Program-made: the position numbers and the translations under genes | DNA from: Nocardia caishijiensis NBRC 108228 | GTDB lineage: Bacteria > Actinomycetota > Actinomycetes > Mycobacteriales > Mycobacteriaceae | NCBI RefSeq assembly: GCF_001612825.1 | Contig: NZ_BDBE01000029.1 | Location: forward strand, 1-64,000 | Direction of reading: 5' to 3' | DNA: 64,000 bases | Notes under the pieces: model-generated | What the model was told of the DNA's origin: nothing | The model's input: the letters and a program-made list of their open reading frames with translations, nothing else | Database searches by the model: none | Shown here: piece after piece, positions 56,512 to 64,000 of the stretch | Layout: every line of letters starts with the position of its first letter | Numbering within the stretch: the first letter of the stretch is position 1

Positions 56512-57986
56512 TTCACCTGTGCCACTGGCTGTTTCGCGGGCGAGGGATCGGGTGACACGCCGTCGTGGGCGACCATCGCGTCTTCGCGACCGAGGCTCGG
56601 ACCACCGGCGAGCAAGCCGATGATCGGCCAGGGCGCGGGTTCGGCGGTGACGTTCTCGAGGCCGAGCGCCTTCACCGCTTCGGCGTTCTTGATACCGAAG
56701 CGCACGCCGGTATCCGCGATGTAGAACAGGCTGTCCTTGCGACGGCTGTCGGGCTCGATGCCGGTCGACTGCGCGTAGACGCCCACGCTCGGCGGGATGT
56801 ACACGGAGTCGGCGTTCGGCCCCACACCGTCGGCCTGGGCCAGGTCGACGAGCTTGGCCTTGGCCGGGATCGGCATGTCGACACCGGTGAGCAGGGTGAG
56901 TTCGGCGCGGGCGGTGCTGTCGTCGTTGTCGGTGGCACCGGCGACCGGCTGCCAGGAGATGCAGCTGACCGGCTGGTCCTTGGCGGTGATGAGGGTCGGA
57001 CGTTCGGCCGGGTAGTTCTGTACCTTCAAGGTCTGCACCTGCGGCGCGAACGTACGGTCGGTCGACTGGATCGTGGTGCCCTGCATGATCGTCGGATAGA
57101 AGTTGCGGATGATCTGGGCGGTGAGCGCCGAGATCGCCTGCAAGCCGTCCTGGAGTACGACGTAGTTCTGATTGGCCTCGTTGAACACCTGCACCACGTC
57201 GCCGATCTTGTGGTTGCTGACGTTGTAGGGCGGCGTGCCGCCCGGGTTGTCGATGACCGGTGTGATGATCGGCAGCACTTCGGGAATCGCGTTGAGCAAG
57301 CCCTCGCTGATCGGGCGCGGAGTCACCCCGCCGAGGCCGAGCGCCTGGGTCACAGCGGGGTCGTCCATCTTCACGCGGGCCCGCTTGCCGTCGTAGATCA
57401 GGTACGTGGCGTCCTTGCCCTTGACGAGCATCGCCTTCCCCGACTCCACCTTGGACGCCTTGTCCCCCAGCTCGGGCGAACCGGCGAGCACCGAGGTGGT
57501 GAGGTCGGTACTGCCGTCGGCCTTGAGCCGATCGCACACCGACCACGGCCTGCCGTTGCCGTTCTTGTCGTACTGGATGGACGTGGGGGCGCCGGGGATA
57601 CCGACGAGCTGACCGCGCGGCTTCTTGCTCAGCTCGGATTCCTTGACGATCACCGCCTTGGCCGCCTCACCGGCCGCGAGACGGGCCGAGGCGAGGTTGA
57701 GCGCGGGGTGTACGACGTTGTCGATCACCACGTAGACGCCGCCGGATTCCTTGCCGATCAGGATCTTGTTGTCACCGATCTTGTCCTGCGGTTTGAACAG
57801 CGCGAGCACCCCACAACCGGCGAGGACGACGATGCCGAGCACCAGTCCCACCACGTAGGCACGGGTTTGGGCACGCATCGGATCGTGCAGCATGCGCACG
57901 TCGCGGCGCACAAGGGCGTGCTCCATCCGCCGCACCAGGAAGCGGTAACCGCTGACCTGCCAGCGAGTAGTGGGTTTTGAAGGCAT
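56508..57986 (-). CDS. eccB4: Type VII secretion protein EccB (ESX-4)
   Basis: A 492-residue component. The short N-terminal cytoplasmic part (TRWQVSGYRFLVRRMEHALVR is the family signature) precedes one helix (~43-65, AYVVGLVLGIVVLAGCGVLA) and a large outer domain with the repeat-like segments of EccB and two Cys that could form a disulfide. The ATG has GGGGGAGGAACC upstream. It is divergent from eccE, and the 113-base gap has TACTGT (58023-58028) as a possible -10. Confidence 0.95.
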   Translation of the reverse strand: MPSKPTTRWQVSGYRFLVRRMEHALVRRDVRMLHDPMRAQTRAYVVGLVLGIVVLAGCGVLALFKPQDKIGDNKILIGKESGGVYVVIDNVVHPALNLASARLAAGEAAKAVIVKESELSKKPRGQLVGIPGAPTSIQYDKNGNGRPWSVCDRLKADGSTDLTTSVLAGSPELGDKASKVESGKAMLVKGKDATYLIYDGKRARVKMDDPAVTQALGLGGVTPRPISEGLLNAIPEVLPIITPVIDNPGGTPPYNVSNHKIGDVVQVFNEANQNYVVLQDGLQAISALTAQIIRNFYPTIMQGTTIQSTDRTFAPQVQTLKVQNYPAERPTLITAKDQPVSCISWQPVAGATDNDDSTARAELTLLTGVDMPIPAKAKLVDLAQADGVGPNADSVYIPPSVGVYAQSTGIEPDSRRKDSLFYIADTGVRFGIKNAEAVKALGLENVTAEPAPWPIIGLLAGGPSLGREDAMVAHDGVSPDPSPAKQPVAQVN

Positions 57987-58022
57987 GGTTCCTCCCCCGA
58001 ACAGTGCTCTTGTCCGGCCAAC

Positions 58023-58028
58023 ACAGTA
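58023..58028 (-). promoter_or_regulatory. Putative -10 box of eccB
   Basis: TACTGT on the minus strand, 36 bases upstream of the eccB ATG, in the divergent eccB/eccE gap. Both genes carry near-identical strong ribosome sites (GGGGGAGGAAC). Confidence 0.35.
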
Positions 58029-58099
58029 CAGTTCCCGGCAGCACTTGTTCGCATTCGGCCATCGGTCGATCGGTAATCGGGTACTTGGGGGAGGAACGA

Positions 58100-59749
58100 A
58101 TGGCCGACTTCACCGGTGCGGGTCCGCGTCCGCTGTTCGGTCGGATTTCGCTGCCGCATCTGCTCATCGCGCAGGTCGTCGGCCTGATCGCCGGGCTCGT
58201 CGCGCTGGTGTGCGGACTCGGCGCGCTGCCGTCGCTCGGCGTGGCGGTGGTGGTCGCCCTCGTTCCGCTGATCCCGATCGGCAAGCGGACGATCCTCGAC
58301 TGGATCACCACCCTGCGCGGCTACGCGAGCAAGCGAGATTACACCCTCGGCGACACCGTGGATTTCCGTGGCGCCGACGGCCGTTCGCTCGGTCTGTACT
58401 GGGACGGCAGCCGGGTGGTCACCGTGGTCGAGGTGTTGCCACCCAAGGGCGGGCTCACCCGGATCGCGCGCACCACCGTGCACGCCTCTCATCTGCTGCC
58501 GCTGCCCGAACTCGCCGCCTGCCTCAACCAGCACGACATCCTGCTCAGCGGCATCGACATCATCAGCCACGGCCACCGCAGCCGCTCCGGCACACCCGCG
58601 GGCGCGATCTACGAGTCGCTGCTCGGCCCGCTGCCCGCCACCGCGCACCGCACGGTGTGGCTGGCGATCAGCTTCGACGCGGTGCGGTGCCCCGACGCGG
58701 CGGCCCGGCGCGGCGGCGGCACCGAGGGCGCCTCGCGCGCGGTCACCATCGCCACCCAGCGCATCATGCGCACCCTGGAAGACGCCGACTGCCACGCCCG
58801 TATCCTCACCGCCCCGGAGATCCGAAAAGCCGTGCAGCAGATCACGGTCGGGCTCGATCCGCGTACCCTCACCCAGCGCTGGAAGTACGCCGAGATCGGC
58901 AACGCGGTCAATATCGGTAGCGCGGTCGACCCCGCACAGCTCGGCTCCGACCTGCTCGCCCAGCTGTGGGTCGCGCCGTCGCGCGGCACGACCGTCGCCG
59001 TGCGGTTGCGTCCGGGAAGCGACGCCGAATCGGTGAGCGTGGGCGCGGCCTGGCGCCTGACCGCCCGCGAACTGCCCGAGAAGGCCAAGACCAAGGGCAT
59101 GATCTCGATGAACGGCCGCCACCGCGACGCGCTGCTCGCGCACCTGCCGATCGCGGTGCCAGGCGTCGACGACACGGTGCCGACCACCGAGTACCCGATC
59201 GACGTCATCGGCGCGCTGCACCTGCCCTCGGCCGGTTGCGGGCAGCTGCTCGGTTCCGACGAGGAGGGCAACGGTGTCGCGGCCCGCATCATCGGTGCCG
59301 GTATCTCCACCGTGTATGTCGCCGGTGAGCTGTACCTGGCCCAGCAGTTGGTGTTCCGGGCGCTCGCCGTGGGTGAGCGGGTCCTGATCCGCACCGATCG
59401 CGCCCAGGCCTGGGAGCAGCTGGTGACCACCGTCGGCAACCCGGAACGGTTGACCATCGCGGTCGAAACACACCAGTCCGACGCGGGATTCACCGCGACC
59501 ATCGTCGACGGTGTGCTCGCGCCCGCACCGCACGCCGGTGTCACCACGATCTACCTCACCGCCGACCCCAACGGCTGGCCCGCCTCGCGCCCCGATCTCG
59601 AGATCTACCAGCCGGGCGCGGTCGGGAACCGCGTGGTGCTGCGGACCGGGACCACCAGGGTGAACCTCACCCTGGTCTCCATCCCGCGCGAGTCGACCTA
59701 CATCGGCCAGCCGCGTGGTCAGCGGGCGATGGCGCCTCAGCCCGGGTAG
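58100..59749 (+). CDS. eccE4: Type VII secretion protein EccE (ESX-4)
   Basis: A 549-residue protein from the ATG at 58100 with GGGGGAGGAACGA upstream; the frame opens at 57977 through eccB shadow. Two N-terminal helices (~17-60, LLIAQVVGLIAGLVALVCGL) precede the soluble EccE domain (GDTVDFRGADGRSLGLYWDG, VVTVVEVLPPKGGL), which continues with the family's alpha/beta segments. From memory, the ESX-4 locus of M. tuberculosis lacks eccE, while some other mycobacteria such as M. abscessus have it. It converges with the FMN reductase gene with a 13-base overlap. Confidence 0.88.
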   Translation: MADFTGAGPRPLFGRISLPHLLIAQVVGLIAGLVALVCGLGALPSLGVAVVVALVPLIPIGKRTILDWITTLRGYASKRDYTLGDTVDFRGADGRSLGLYWDGSRVVTVVEVLPPKGGLTRIARTTVHASHLLPLPELAACLNQHDILLSGIDIISHGHRSRSGTPAGAIYESLLGPLPATAHRTVWLAISFDAVRCPDAAARRGGGTEGASRAVTIATQRIMRTLEDADCHARILTAPEIRKAVQQITVGLDPRTLTQRWKYAEIGNAVNIGSAVDPAQLGSDLLAQLWVAPSRGTTVAVRLRPGSDAESVSVGAAWRLTARELPEKAKTKGMISMNGRHRDALLAHLPIAVPGVDDTVPTTEYPIDVIGALHLPSAGCGQLLGSDEEGNGVAARIIGAGISTVYVAGELYLAQQLVFRALAVGERVLIRTDRAQAWEQLVTTVGNPERLTIAVETHQSDAGFTATIVDGVLAPAPHAGVTTIYLTADPNGWPASRPDLEIYQPGAVGNRVVLRTGTTRVNLTLVSIPRESTYIGQPRGQRAMAPQPG

Positions 59750-60279
59750 CTAGCCCGAGCTCCCCGCAGAACCGTTCCCCACCAGGCCAATTGGCGAAGC
59801 ATGCGCTCGCGGGCATCCACCGCCGCACCGTCGGCGGGGTCGAAGTGGCGTTTGGCCTGGGCGAAGCTCACCGATTCGCGGACCGAGACCATGTGCAGTT
59901 CGGCGACGACCTGCCGCAGCTGCTCGACCGCGCGCAAACCGCCCGACAGCCCGCCGTAGGAGACGAACCCGACGGGTTTGGCTCGCCATTCGTGTTTGGC
60001 GCTGTCGAGCGCGGCCTTGAGCGAGGCCGGATAGCCGTGGTTGTACTCGGAGGTGACGACGACGAAGGCATCGGCGGCGCCGAGCCGTTCCCGGAACGCC
60101 GCGACCTGTGGTGTCTCGGTGAGTTCGGTCGGCATCGGGTGATCGATCAGATCCAACACCCCCACCTCGAATTCCGGCCGGTCGGCCAGCGCCCCGAGGA
60201 ACCAGTCGGCCACCACCGGCGCGAACCGTCCGGGCCGGGTGCTGGCGACGACGACCTCCAACCGCAGTGGTTCTTCCAT
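59737..60279 (-). CDS. NADPH-dependent FMN reductase-family protein
   Basis: A 180-residue flavodoxin-like protein. The N-terminal VVASTRPGRFAPVVADWF binds the FMN phosphate, and VTSEYNHGYPASLKAALD is the flavin-ring motif of the NAD(P)H-dependent FMN reductase family. GFVSYGGLSGGLRAVEQL near residue 105 also fits. It may reduce flavin, quinone or azo/nitro compounds. No operon partner is seen: it overlaps the end of eccE on the other strand. Confidence 0.88.
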   Translation of the reverse strand: MEEPLRLEVVVASTRPGRFAPVVADWFLGALADRPEFEVGVLDLIDHPMPTELTETPQVAAFRERLGAADAFVVVTSEYNHGYPASLKAALDSAKHEWRAKPVGFVSYGGLSGGLRAVEQLRQVVAELHMVSVRESVSFAQAKRHFDPADGAAVDARERMLRQLAWWGTVLRGARASYPG

Positions 60280-60386
60280 ACCCCGAGCCTATCGATGCTG
60301 CCCCGGCGCGGATGCGAGCGGGCGGATCGGGCACGATGGTCACCGTTCGTTCATGTTCCGGCGACGTGTGACGAAGGGGGCCGCCT

Positions 60387-61397
60387 GTGAATCTCGATCG
60401 CTGGCAGCTGGTGGAAACGTTGGGGGAACCGCCCACCTGGTCGATGCTCACCTCGGGGACGACCCCGCGCGAGTGGACGTCCTATGAGCGGGCGATCTCG
60501 GCGCAGTTGCGGCCGTTGGTCGTGGCTGCCCACGAGTCGGGTCGTCCGGTCGACAAGCTGCTGCCGAAATCGCGGAAGCCGTGGTCGGAGCATCATTTTC
60601 GCGCGGTGCCCGTCCTCTGGCCCGGCGCCGCACCGCACGCGGTGAAGGTGTGGATCGGCGAGCGGACACCCACCGAGGAACTCGGCGTCTCGCCCTTCCG
60701 CATCAATGCGCGGACCCGGCGGGTGCACAGCAGGCCCGACGGCCTCGGCCCGCATTTCGGGACCGAACCGAGGGAATACCGCGGTGCCGAGCCGTACCAG
60801 CTGGTGGAACGCTTCGACACCGCGCTCGATCTCGTTGCGGCCCTGAACCGTTCGGAGCCGGGCAGCCGCTGGTCGGGTATCGCGACGATACGTTCCGAGA
60901 CCGGGCCTCGGTCGCTGCTGATCGCCACGCGCAACGAGACCGACGATCGGTTCCAGTGGCGTGGCGTGTCGATCGACGTCACCGACAGCGTTGCGCCACA
61001 GCCCAAATCGCTCGAGGCGACCACACTCGAATTGCTGCGGGAAACCCAGCCGGGGCTGTACCTGGCCGTCATCGACACGGCGCAGGCCCGGCCGGTGCGG
61101 TGGGTGAGCGAGCCGCTGCCCGGGCTGCGCTGGCGCGGAGTCGACGACCGCGACATTCCGCACCCCGAGGACCGGGTCAGGATCCTCGAGGTGCGCGAGC
61201 GGATTCTGCGAGGGGCACGCAGCGCGGTACTGCCCGGCCTGCGGCTGGCCACCGAGTCCGGCGGCTGGCTGGTGGCCGACGTCGAGGTGTCGCCCTTGCC
61301 CGGCGCGCCGGGCGACGGCGCGCCGCTGTTCGTCCTGGCCCAGGTGCGGCTCGCACCGGCGCAAGAGCGGGACTCAGGGCAGTTCGAAGGGCAGTGA
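60387..61397 (+). CDS. PAS-like domain protein
   Basis: A 336-residue protein starting GTG at 60387 (NLDRWQLVETLGEPPTW). It looks like two PAS-type sensory halves, the second with PEDRVRILEVRERIL and WLVADVEVSPLP; no kinase or output domain is present. Similar proteins are common in Nocardia and Rhodococcus, some labelled DUF5593 from memory, often near regulators. The ligand and partner are unknown. Its end overlaps mtnP on the other strand by 24 bases. Confidence 0.65.
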   Translation: MNLDRWQLVETLGEPPTWSMLTSGTTPREWTSYERAISAQLRPLVVAAHESGRPVDKLLPKSRKPWSEHHFRAVPVLWPGAAPHAVKVWIGERTPTEELGVSPFRINARTRRVHSRPDGLGPHFGTEPREYRGAEPYQLVERFDTALDLVAALNRSEPGSRWSGIATIRSETGPRSLLIATRNETDDRFQWRGVSIDVTDSVAPQPKSLEATTLELLRETQPGLYLAVIDTAQARPVRWVSEPLPGLRWRGVDDRDIPHPEDRVRILEVRERILRGARSAVLPGLRLATESGGWLVADVEVSPLPGAPGDGAPLFVLAQVRLAPAQERDSGQFEGQ

Positions 61398-62192
61398 CAC
61401 CCCGGCGTGCACCTGGCAGCGTTCGCAGGTGTCGGTACCGTCGACGGCCGCGACCGCGCGGCGCATGAGCTCCTTGAACGGGCCGAGGTTCTTCTTGAAC
61501 TCCGCGAACACGTCGACCGCGTGCACGCCCTGACCCTCTTCCAGGCCCGCGTCGAGGTCGGTGACGAGAGCGACCGCGGAGTAGCACATTTCGAGTTCCC
61601 GAGCCAGCACGGCTTCGGGATGACCGGTCATGTTGACCAGGTCCCAGCCCTGTCCGGCGAACCAGCGGCTCTCGGCCCTGGTGGAGAACCGAGGCCCCTG
61701 CACCACGACCATGGTGCCGGACGGTTCGACGCGCAGATGCCCCGCGCCCTCCCCGGCCGCCTTGACCGCCGCGGCGCGCAGATCGTCGCAGTACGGGTCG
61801 GCGAAGGAGACGTGGATGCCGCCGCCGTCGAAGTAGGTCTGCGGGCGACCCGAGGTGCGGTCGACGAGCTGATCCGGCACCGCGACCGTCCCCGGCCCCC
61901 AGTCGGCGCGCAGGCTCCCGACCGCGCAGGGTGCGAACACCCGGCGCACACCGAGCGAGCGCAGCGCCCACATGTTGGCCTGGTAGGGCAGGGTGTGCGG
62001 GGCGTATTCGTGCTGCTTGCCGTGGCGCGGCAGGAAGGCGACGGGACGGCCTTCCACCTCGCCGATGGCGACCGGGGCACTCGGCGTGCCGTACGGTGTG
62101 TCGACGTCGACGTGCACCGCGTCGTTGTCGAAGAAGTCATAGAAACCGCTGCCGCCGATGACGGCGAGGGCGGGCCGGGGATGCGAACTCAT
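61374..62192 (-). CDS. mtnP: S-methyl-5'-thioadenosine phosphorylase-family enzyme
   Basis: A 272-residue purine nucleoside phosphorylase-family enzyme. The N-terminus MSSHPRPALAVIGGSGFYDF with the phosphate loop GGSGFYDFF, the RHG(K)QHEYAPH segment and NMTGHPEAVLARELEM are typical of MTA phosphorylase, which cleaves methylthioadenosine to adenine for methionine salvage. The C-terminus has a CERC pair. Start ATG 62192; the frame opens at 62333. In actinobacteria some members instead act on other nucleosides, so the substrate is probable, not certain. It is divergent from csoR. Confidence 0.87.
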   Translation of the reverse strand: MSSHPRPALAVIGGSGFYDFFDNDAVHVDVDTPYGTPSAPVAIGEVEGRPVAFLPRHGKQHEYAPHTLPYQANMWALRSLGVRRVFAPCAVGSLRADWGPGTVAVPDQLVDRTSGRPQTYFDGGGIHVSFADPYCDDLRAAAVKAAGEGAGHLRVEPSGTMVVVQGPRFSTRAESRWFAGQGWDLVNMTGHPEAVLARELEMCYSAVALVTDLDAGLEEGQGVHAVDVFAEFKKNLGPFKELMRRAVAAVDGTDTCERCQVHAGVSLPFELP

Positions 62193-62265
62193 GCCCCTGA
62201 TTCTCCCGTTCGGCCGGGTCGCGCCGAGCACCGGGACCACATCTGACAATTCCGCCGCGAAACTG

Positions 62266-62280
62266 TACCCTAGGGGGGTA
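62266..62280 (+). promoter_or_regulatory. Putative CsoR operator upstream of csoR
   Basis: TACCC at 62266-62270 and GGGTA at 62276-62280 form an inverted repeat with a G-rich centre (TAGGGGGG), of the kind bound by CsoR-family repressors (TACCC/GGGTA arms around G/C-rich tracts). It lies 44 bases upstream of the GTG, and a TATAAG at 62279-62284 could be the -10. Autoregulation by copper is the simplest reading. Confidence 0.6.
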
Positions 62281-62323
62281 TAAGCCCGTGCACTCGCGGG
62301 CACGACGGAAGAGGAGACCACCG

Positions 62324-62659
62324 GTGACCACACCCACCCCCGACACCGCGCCCGCCGACGACCACGCCGGTCACCACGGCCACGGCTACATCACCGCCAA
62401 GGACGACTACCTCAAGCGCCTGCGCCGCATCGAGGGCCAGGCGCGCGGCCTGCAACGCATGGTCGAGGAGGAGAAGTACTGCATCGACATCCTCACCCAA
62501 GTCTCGGCGATGACCAAGGCACTGCAGGCCGTCGCGATGGGTCTGCTCGAAGACCACATCAGCCACTGTGTCGTCGACGCGGCCGTCGCGGGCGGCCCGG
62601 AAGCCGAGGCGAAGATCAAGGAGGCCACCGACGCCATCGCGCGCCTCGTCCGATCCTGA
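62324..62659 (+). CDS. csoR: CsoR-type copper-sensing repressor
   Basis: A 111-residue all-helical repressor from the GTG at 62324 (GGAG upstream). The Cu(I) ligands C53, H78 and C82 keep the C-x24-H-x3-C spacing of CsoR (YCIDIL, DHISHC). An N-terminal extension is His-rich (DDHAGHHGHG), which may help metal binding. A frame opening at 62288 was rejected because it overlaps the operator. No copper exporter gene is visible in this window; the target may be elsewhere or only csoR itself. Confidence 0.9.
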   Translation: MTTPTPDTAPADDHAGHHGHGYITAKDDYLKRLRRIEGQARGLQRMVEEEKYCIDILTQVSAMTKALQAVAMGLLEDHISHCVVDAAVAGGPEAEAKIKEATDAIARLVRS

Positions 62660-62797
62660 GCACCGCGCCCACCTGCCCTCATCGTTGTGAAGTCGCGATT
62701 CGCAGAATTGGCGTAATCCGCTGTGCAACAATGCATTTTCGGTATTCAGGGGCGCCGGGAGTCTGTTCGTCGTGGCGCCCACACGAGAGCAGGATCG

Positions 62798-64000
62798 ATG
62801 ACGATGGCGCACAGCAAATTGGCAGACACCCCTCTTTCAGCACTTCTCCGGCACGGCGAGCAAGATTTCCAGGACCGCTTGCAGCAACTCCTGATCGACC
62901 CGGACTACGCCATCACCGTGCACCAGGGCCAAGCACAGCGACGCGAGAACGCCTACGCCCAGCTGCGCGACCTGGTGAAGGAACTCGGCCGGGCCAGCGA
63001 CGTCGCGACGAACCTCCCCCAGCTGTTCGCCCTGTTCGACTGGTCCGCCGTGCTGGCCACCGACCTGATCCCGCTCATCTCGGGCCATTTCAACCTGGCG
63101 TCGGGTTCGCTGTCCACCCTCACCGACACCGATTCGGCGGCGCCGTACCTGCACGACCTCGACGATGCCACCGCCATCGGTGTCATGCTGCTGACCGAGT
63201 ACGGCTGCGGCTCCAACATCGGCTTCATGCAGACCACGGCGACCTGGGAAGACGGCGGCTTCGTCATCAACACCCCGAACCCGAGGGCCCGCAAGTTCAT
63301 GCCGAGCGTCGGGATTCCGGTCTCCCGCGTGTGCGTGGTCGGTGCCCGGTTCATCGACTCGGCGGGTGTCGATCAGGGCGTGCACCTGTTCACCGCGCGG
63401 CTGCGGGTGGCCGACGGGTCGGCGGCGCCGGGTGTCTCGATCACCCAGCTCGACCGGCAACCGCTGGTCATCATGGACAACTCGGTCATCAGCTTCGACA
63501 ACCTGCGCGTCGATCGCAGCGCCTGGCTCGGCGGGAACCTGGCGACCATCGACGACAACGGTGTCCTCACCTGGAACGACGAGGACAGCCAGCGACGCTC
63601 GTTCGCGTCGGCGATCAGCCAGCTGACGGTGGGTCGCCTGGCGCTGGCGTCGTGTTTGAACGCGACGGCCCGCGCGTCGCTCTACATCGCGCTGAAATAC
63701 GCCGTGAAGCGGACAGTCCCGTTGACACCGGCCCACACCACCGTCATGGCCGACATCCCGCACGTGCGGGACACTCTGCTCACCGATCTGGCGGGCACGG
63801 TCGCACGGACGATCTTCGGCAACGCGATCAAGACCTCGCTCGCCAACAGCGACCTCACCGATCGCGACACTGTGGTTTCGGTGATGCTGGCCAAGCACTT
63901 CATCCAGCTGCACGCCCTGGACACGGTGACGCACTGCCGGATCAAGATGGGTGCGCAGGGCATGTTCAGTGCCAACCGGGTGGCCGACTACATCGGTGTC
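62798..64000 (+). CDS. Acyl-CoA oxidase/dehydrogenase, 3' end missing
   Basis: The first 401 codons of a gene that runs off the window. The N-terminus MTMAHSKLADTPLSALLRHG leads to helical segments, the FAD-fold motif TEYGCGSNIGFMQTTATW, an oxidase-like middle (RARKFMPSVGIPVSRVCVVG) and QLTVGRLALASC. The pattern is closer to acyl-CoA oxidases than to short acyl-CoA dehydrogenases. It should be a FAD enzyme of fatty-acid beta-oxidation or lipid modification. The ATG at 62798 has AGGATC upstream. Full length, C-terminal domain and catalytic Glu cannot be judged here. Confidence 0.85.
   Translation, partial: MTMAHSKLADTPLSALLRHGEQDFQDRLQQLLIDPDYAITVHQGQAQRRENAYAQLRDLVKELGRASDVATNLPQLFALFDWSAVLATDLIPLISGHFNLASGSLSTLTDTDSAAPYLHDLDDATAIGVMLLTEYGCGSNIGFMQTTATWEDGGFVINTPNPRARKFMPSVGIPVSRVCVVGARFIDSAGVDQGVHLFTARLRVADGSAAPGVSITQLDRQPLVIMDNSVISFDNLRVDRSAWLGGNLATIDDNGVLTWNDEDSQRRSFASAISQLTVGRLALASCLNATARASLYIALKYAVKRTVPLTPAHTTVMADIPHVRDTLLTDLAGTVARTIFGNAIKTSLANSDLTDRDTVVSVMLAKHFIQLHALDTVTHCRIKMGAQGMFSANRVADYIGV

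Overview
The window is high-GC actinobacterial DNA. Gene content and order place it in the Mycobacteriales, and Nocardia (or a close relative such as Rhodococcus) is the best fit. Supporting signs are a GroEL1-type chaperonin with a His-rich tail beside groES under a CIRCE element, an ESX-4 type VII secretion locus next to the rplM/rpsI/glmM/glmS block, many lipoproteins of a family that I recall as typical of Nocardia, and several leaderless-type starts. No tRNA, rRNA, CRISPR array, transposase or phage gene was seen.

Bases 1-14200 are mostly housekeeping, largely on the minus strand: groEL1-groES; a divergent membrane-anchored Hsp70-like gene; the t6A tRNA-modification cluster tsaD-rimI-tsaB-tsaE with an alpha/beta hydrolase and alr; the NAD(P)HX repair enzyme; a cupredoxin lipoprotein; glmS; and a hydrolase-fold protein whose nucleophile elbow lacks serine. 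From memory, this is also the order of the M. tuberculosis Rv3417c-Rv3438 region. Bases 14200-17350 hold a minus-strand group of small and low-complexity genes linked to type VII secretion (a WXG100 fusion with an acidic linker and an EspC-like protein), a Ca-repeat protein and a PspC protein. An ABC-F ATPase, a one-TM protein, glmM, rpsI and rplM follow.

Bases 22250-47500 are the accessory region. They separate rplM from ESX-4, which are adjacent in mycobacteria as I remember them. The region holds a second Hsp70-like membrane protein, an FHA-FHA-ABC transporter, a lipoprotein zinc metalloprotease, an FHA protein with a Cys cluster, and then an 18-kb array on the plus strand. The array is twelve divergent paralogous lipoproteins of 386-413 residues, with two receptor Ser/Thr kinases between them that share an unusual non-PASTA extracellular domain. 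Subtypes recur as ordered units (D-C-D, kinase, A-B, C-A-B, kinase, A-B, A-B), many genes overlap by 1-4 bases, and the array ends at a perfect 14-bp hairpin. This is the strongest candidate for an undescribed system: an envelope phospho-signalling cassette with surface lipoproteins, kinases and FHA readers, beside a secretion machine.

Bases 47500-59750 are the ESX-4 locus: two Esx genes, an Rv3446c-like protein, eccC, eccD, eccB and eccE. No mycP protease gene is present; a six-TM K+ channel lies between eccD and eccB. Bases 59700-64000 carry an FMN reductase, a PAS-like protein, an MTA phosphorylase-family enzyme, a CsoR-type copper repressor with a visible operator, and an acyl-CoA oxidase/dehydrogenase gene cut by the window end.

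Identifications come from reading the translations. Comparisons with M. tuberculosis genes and family names are from memory and were not searched.
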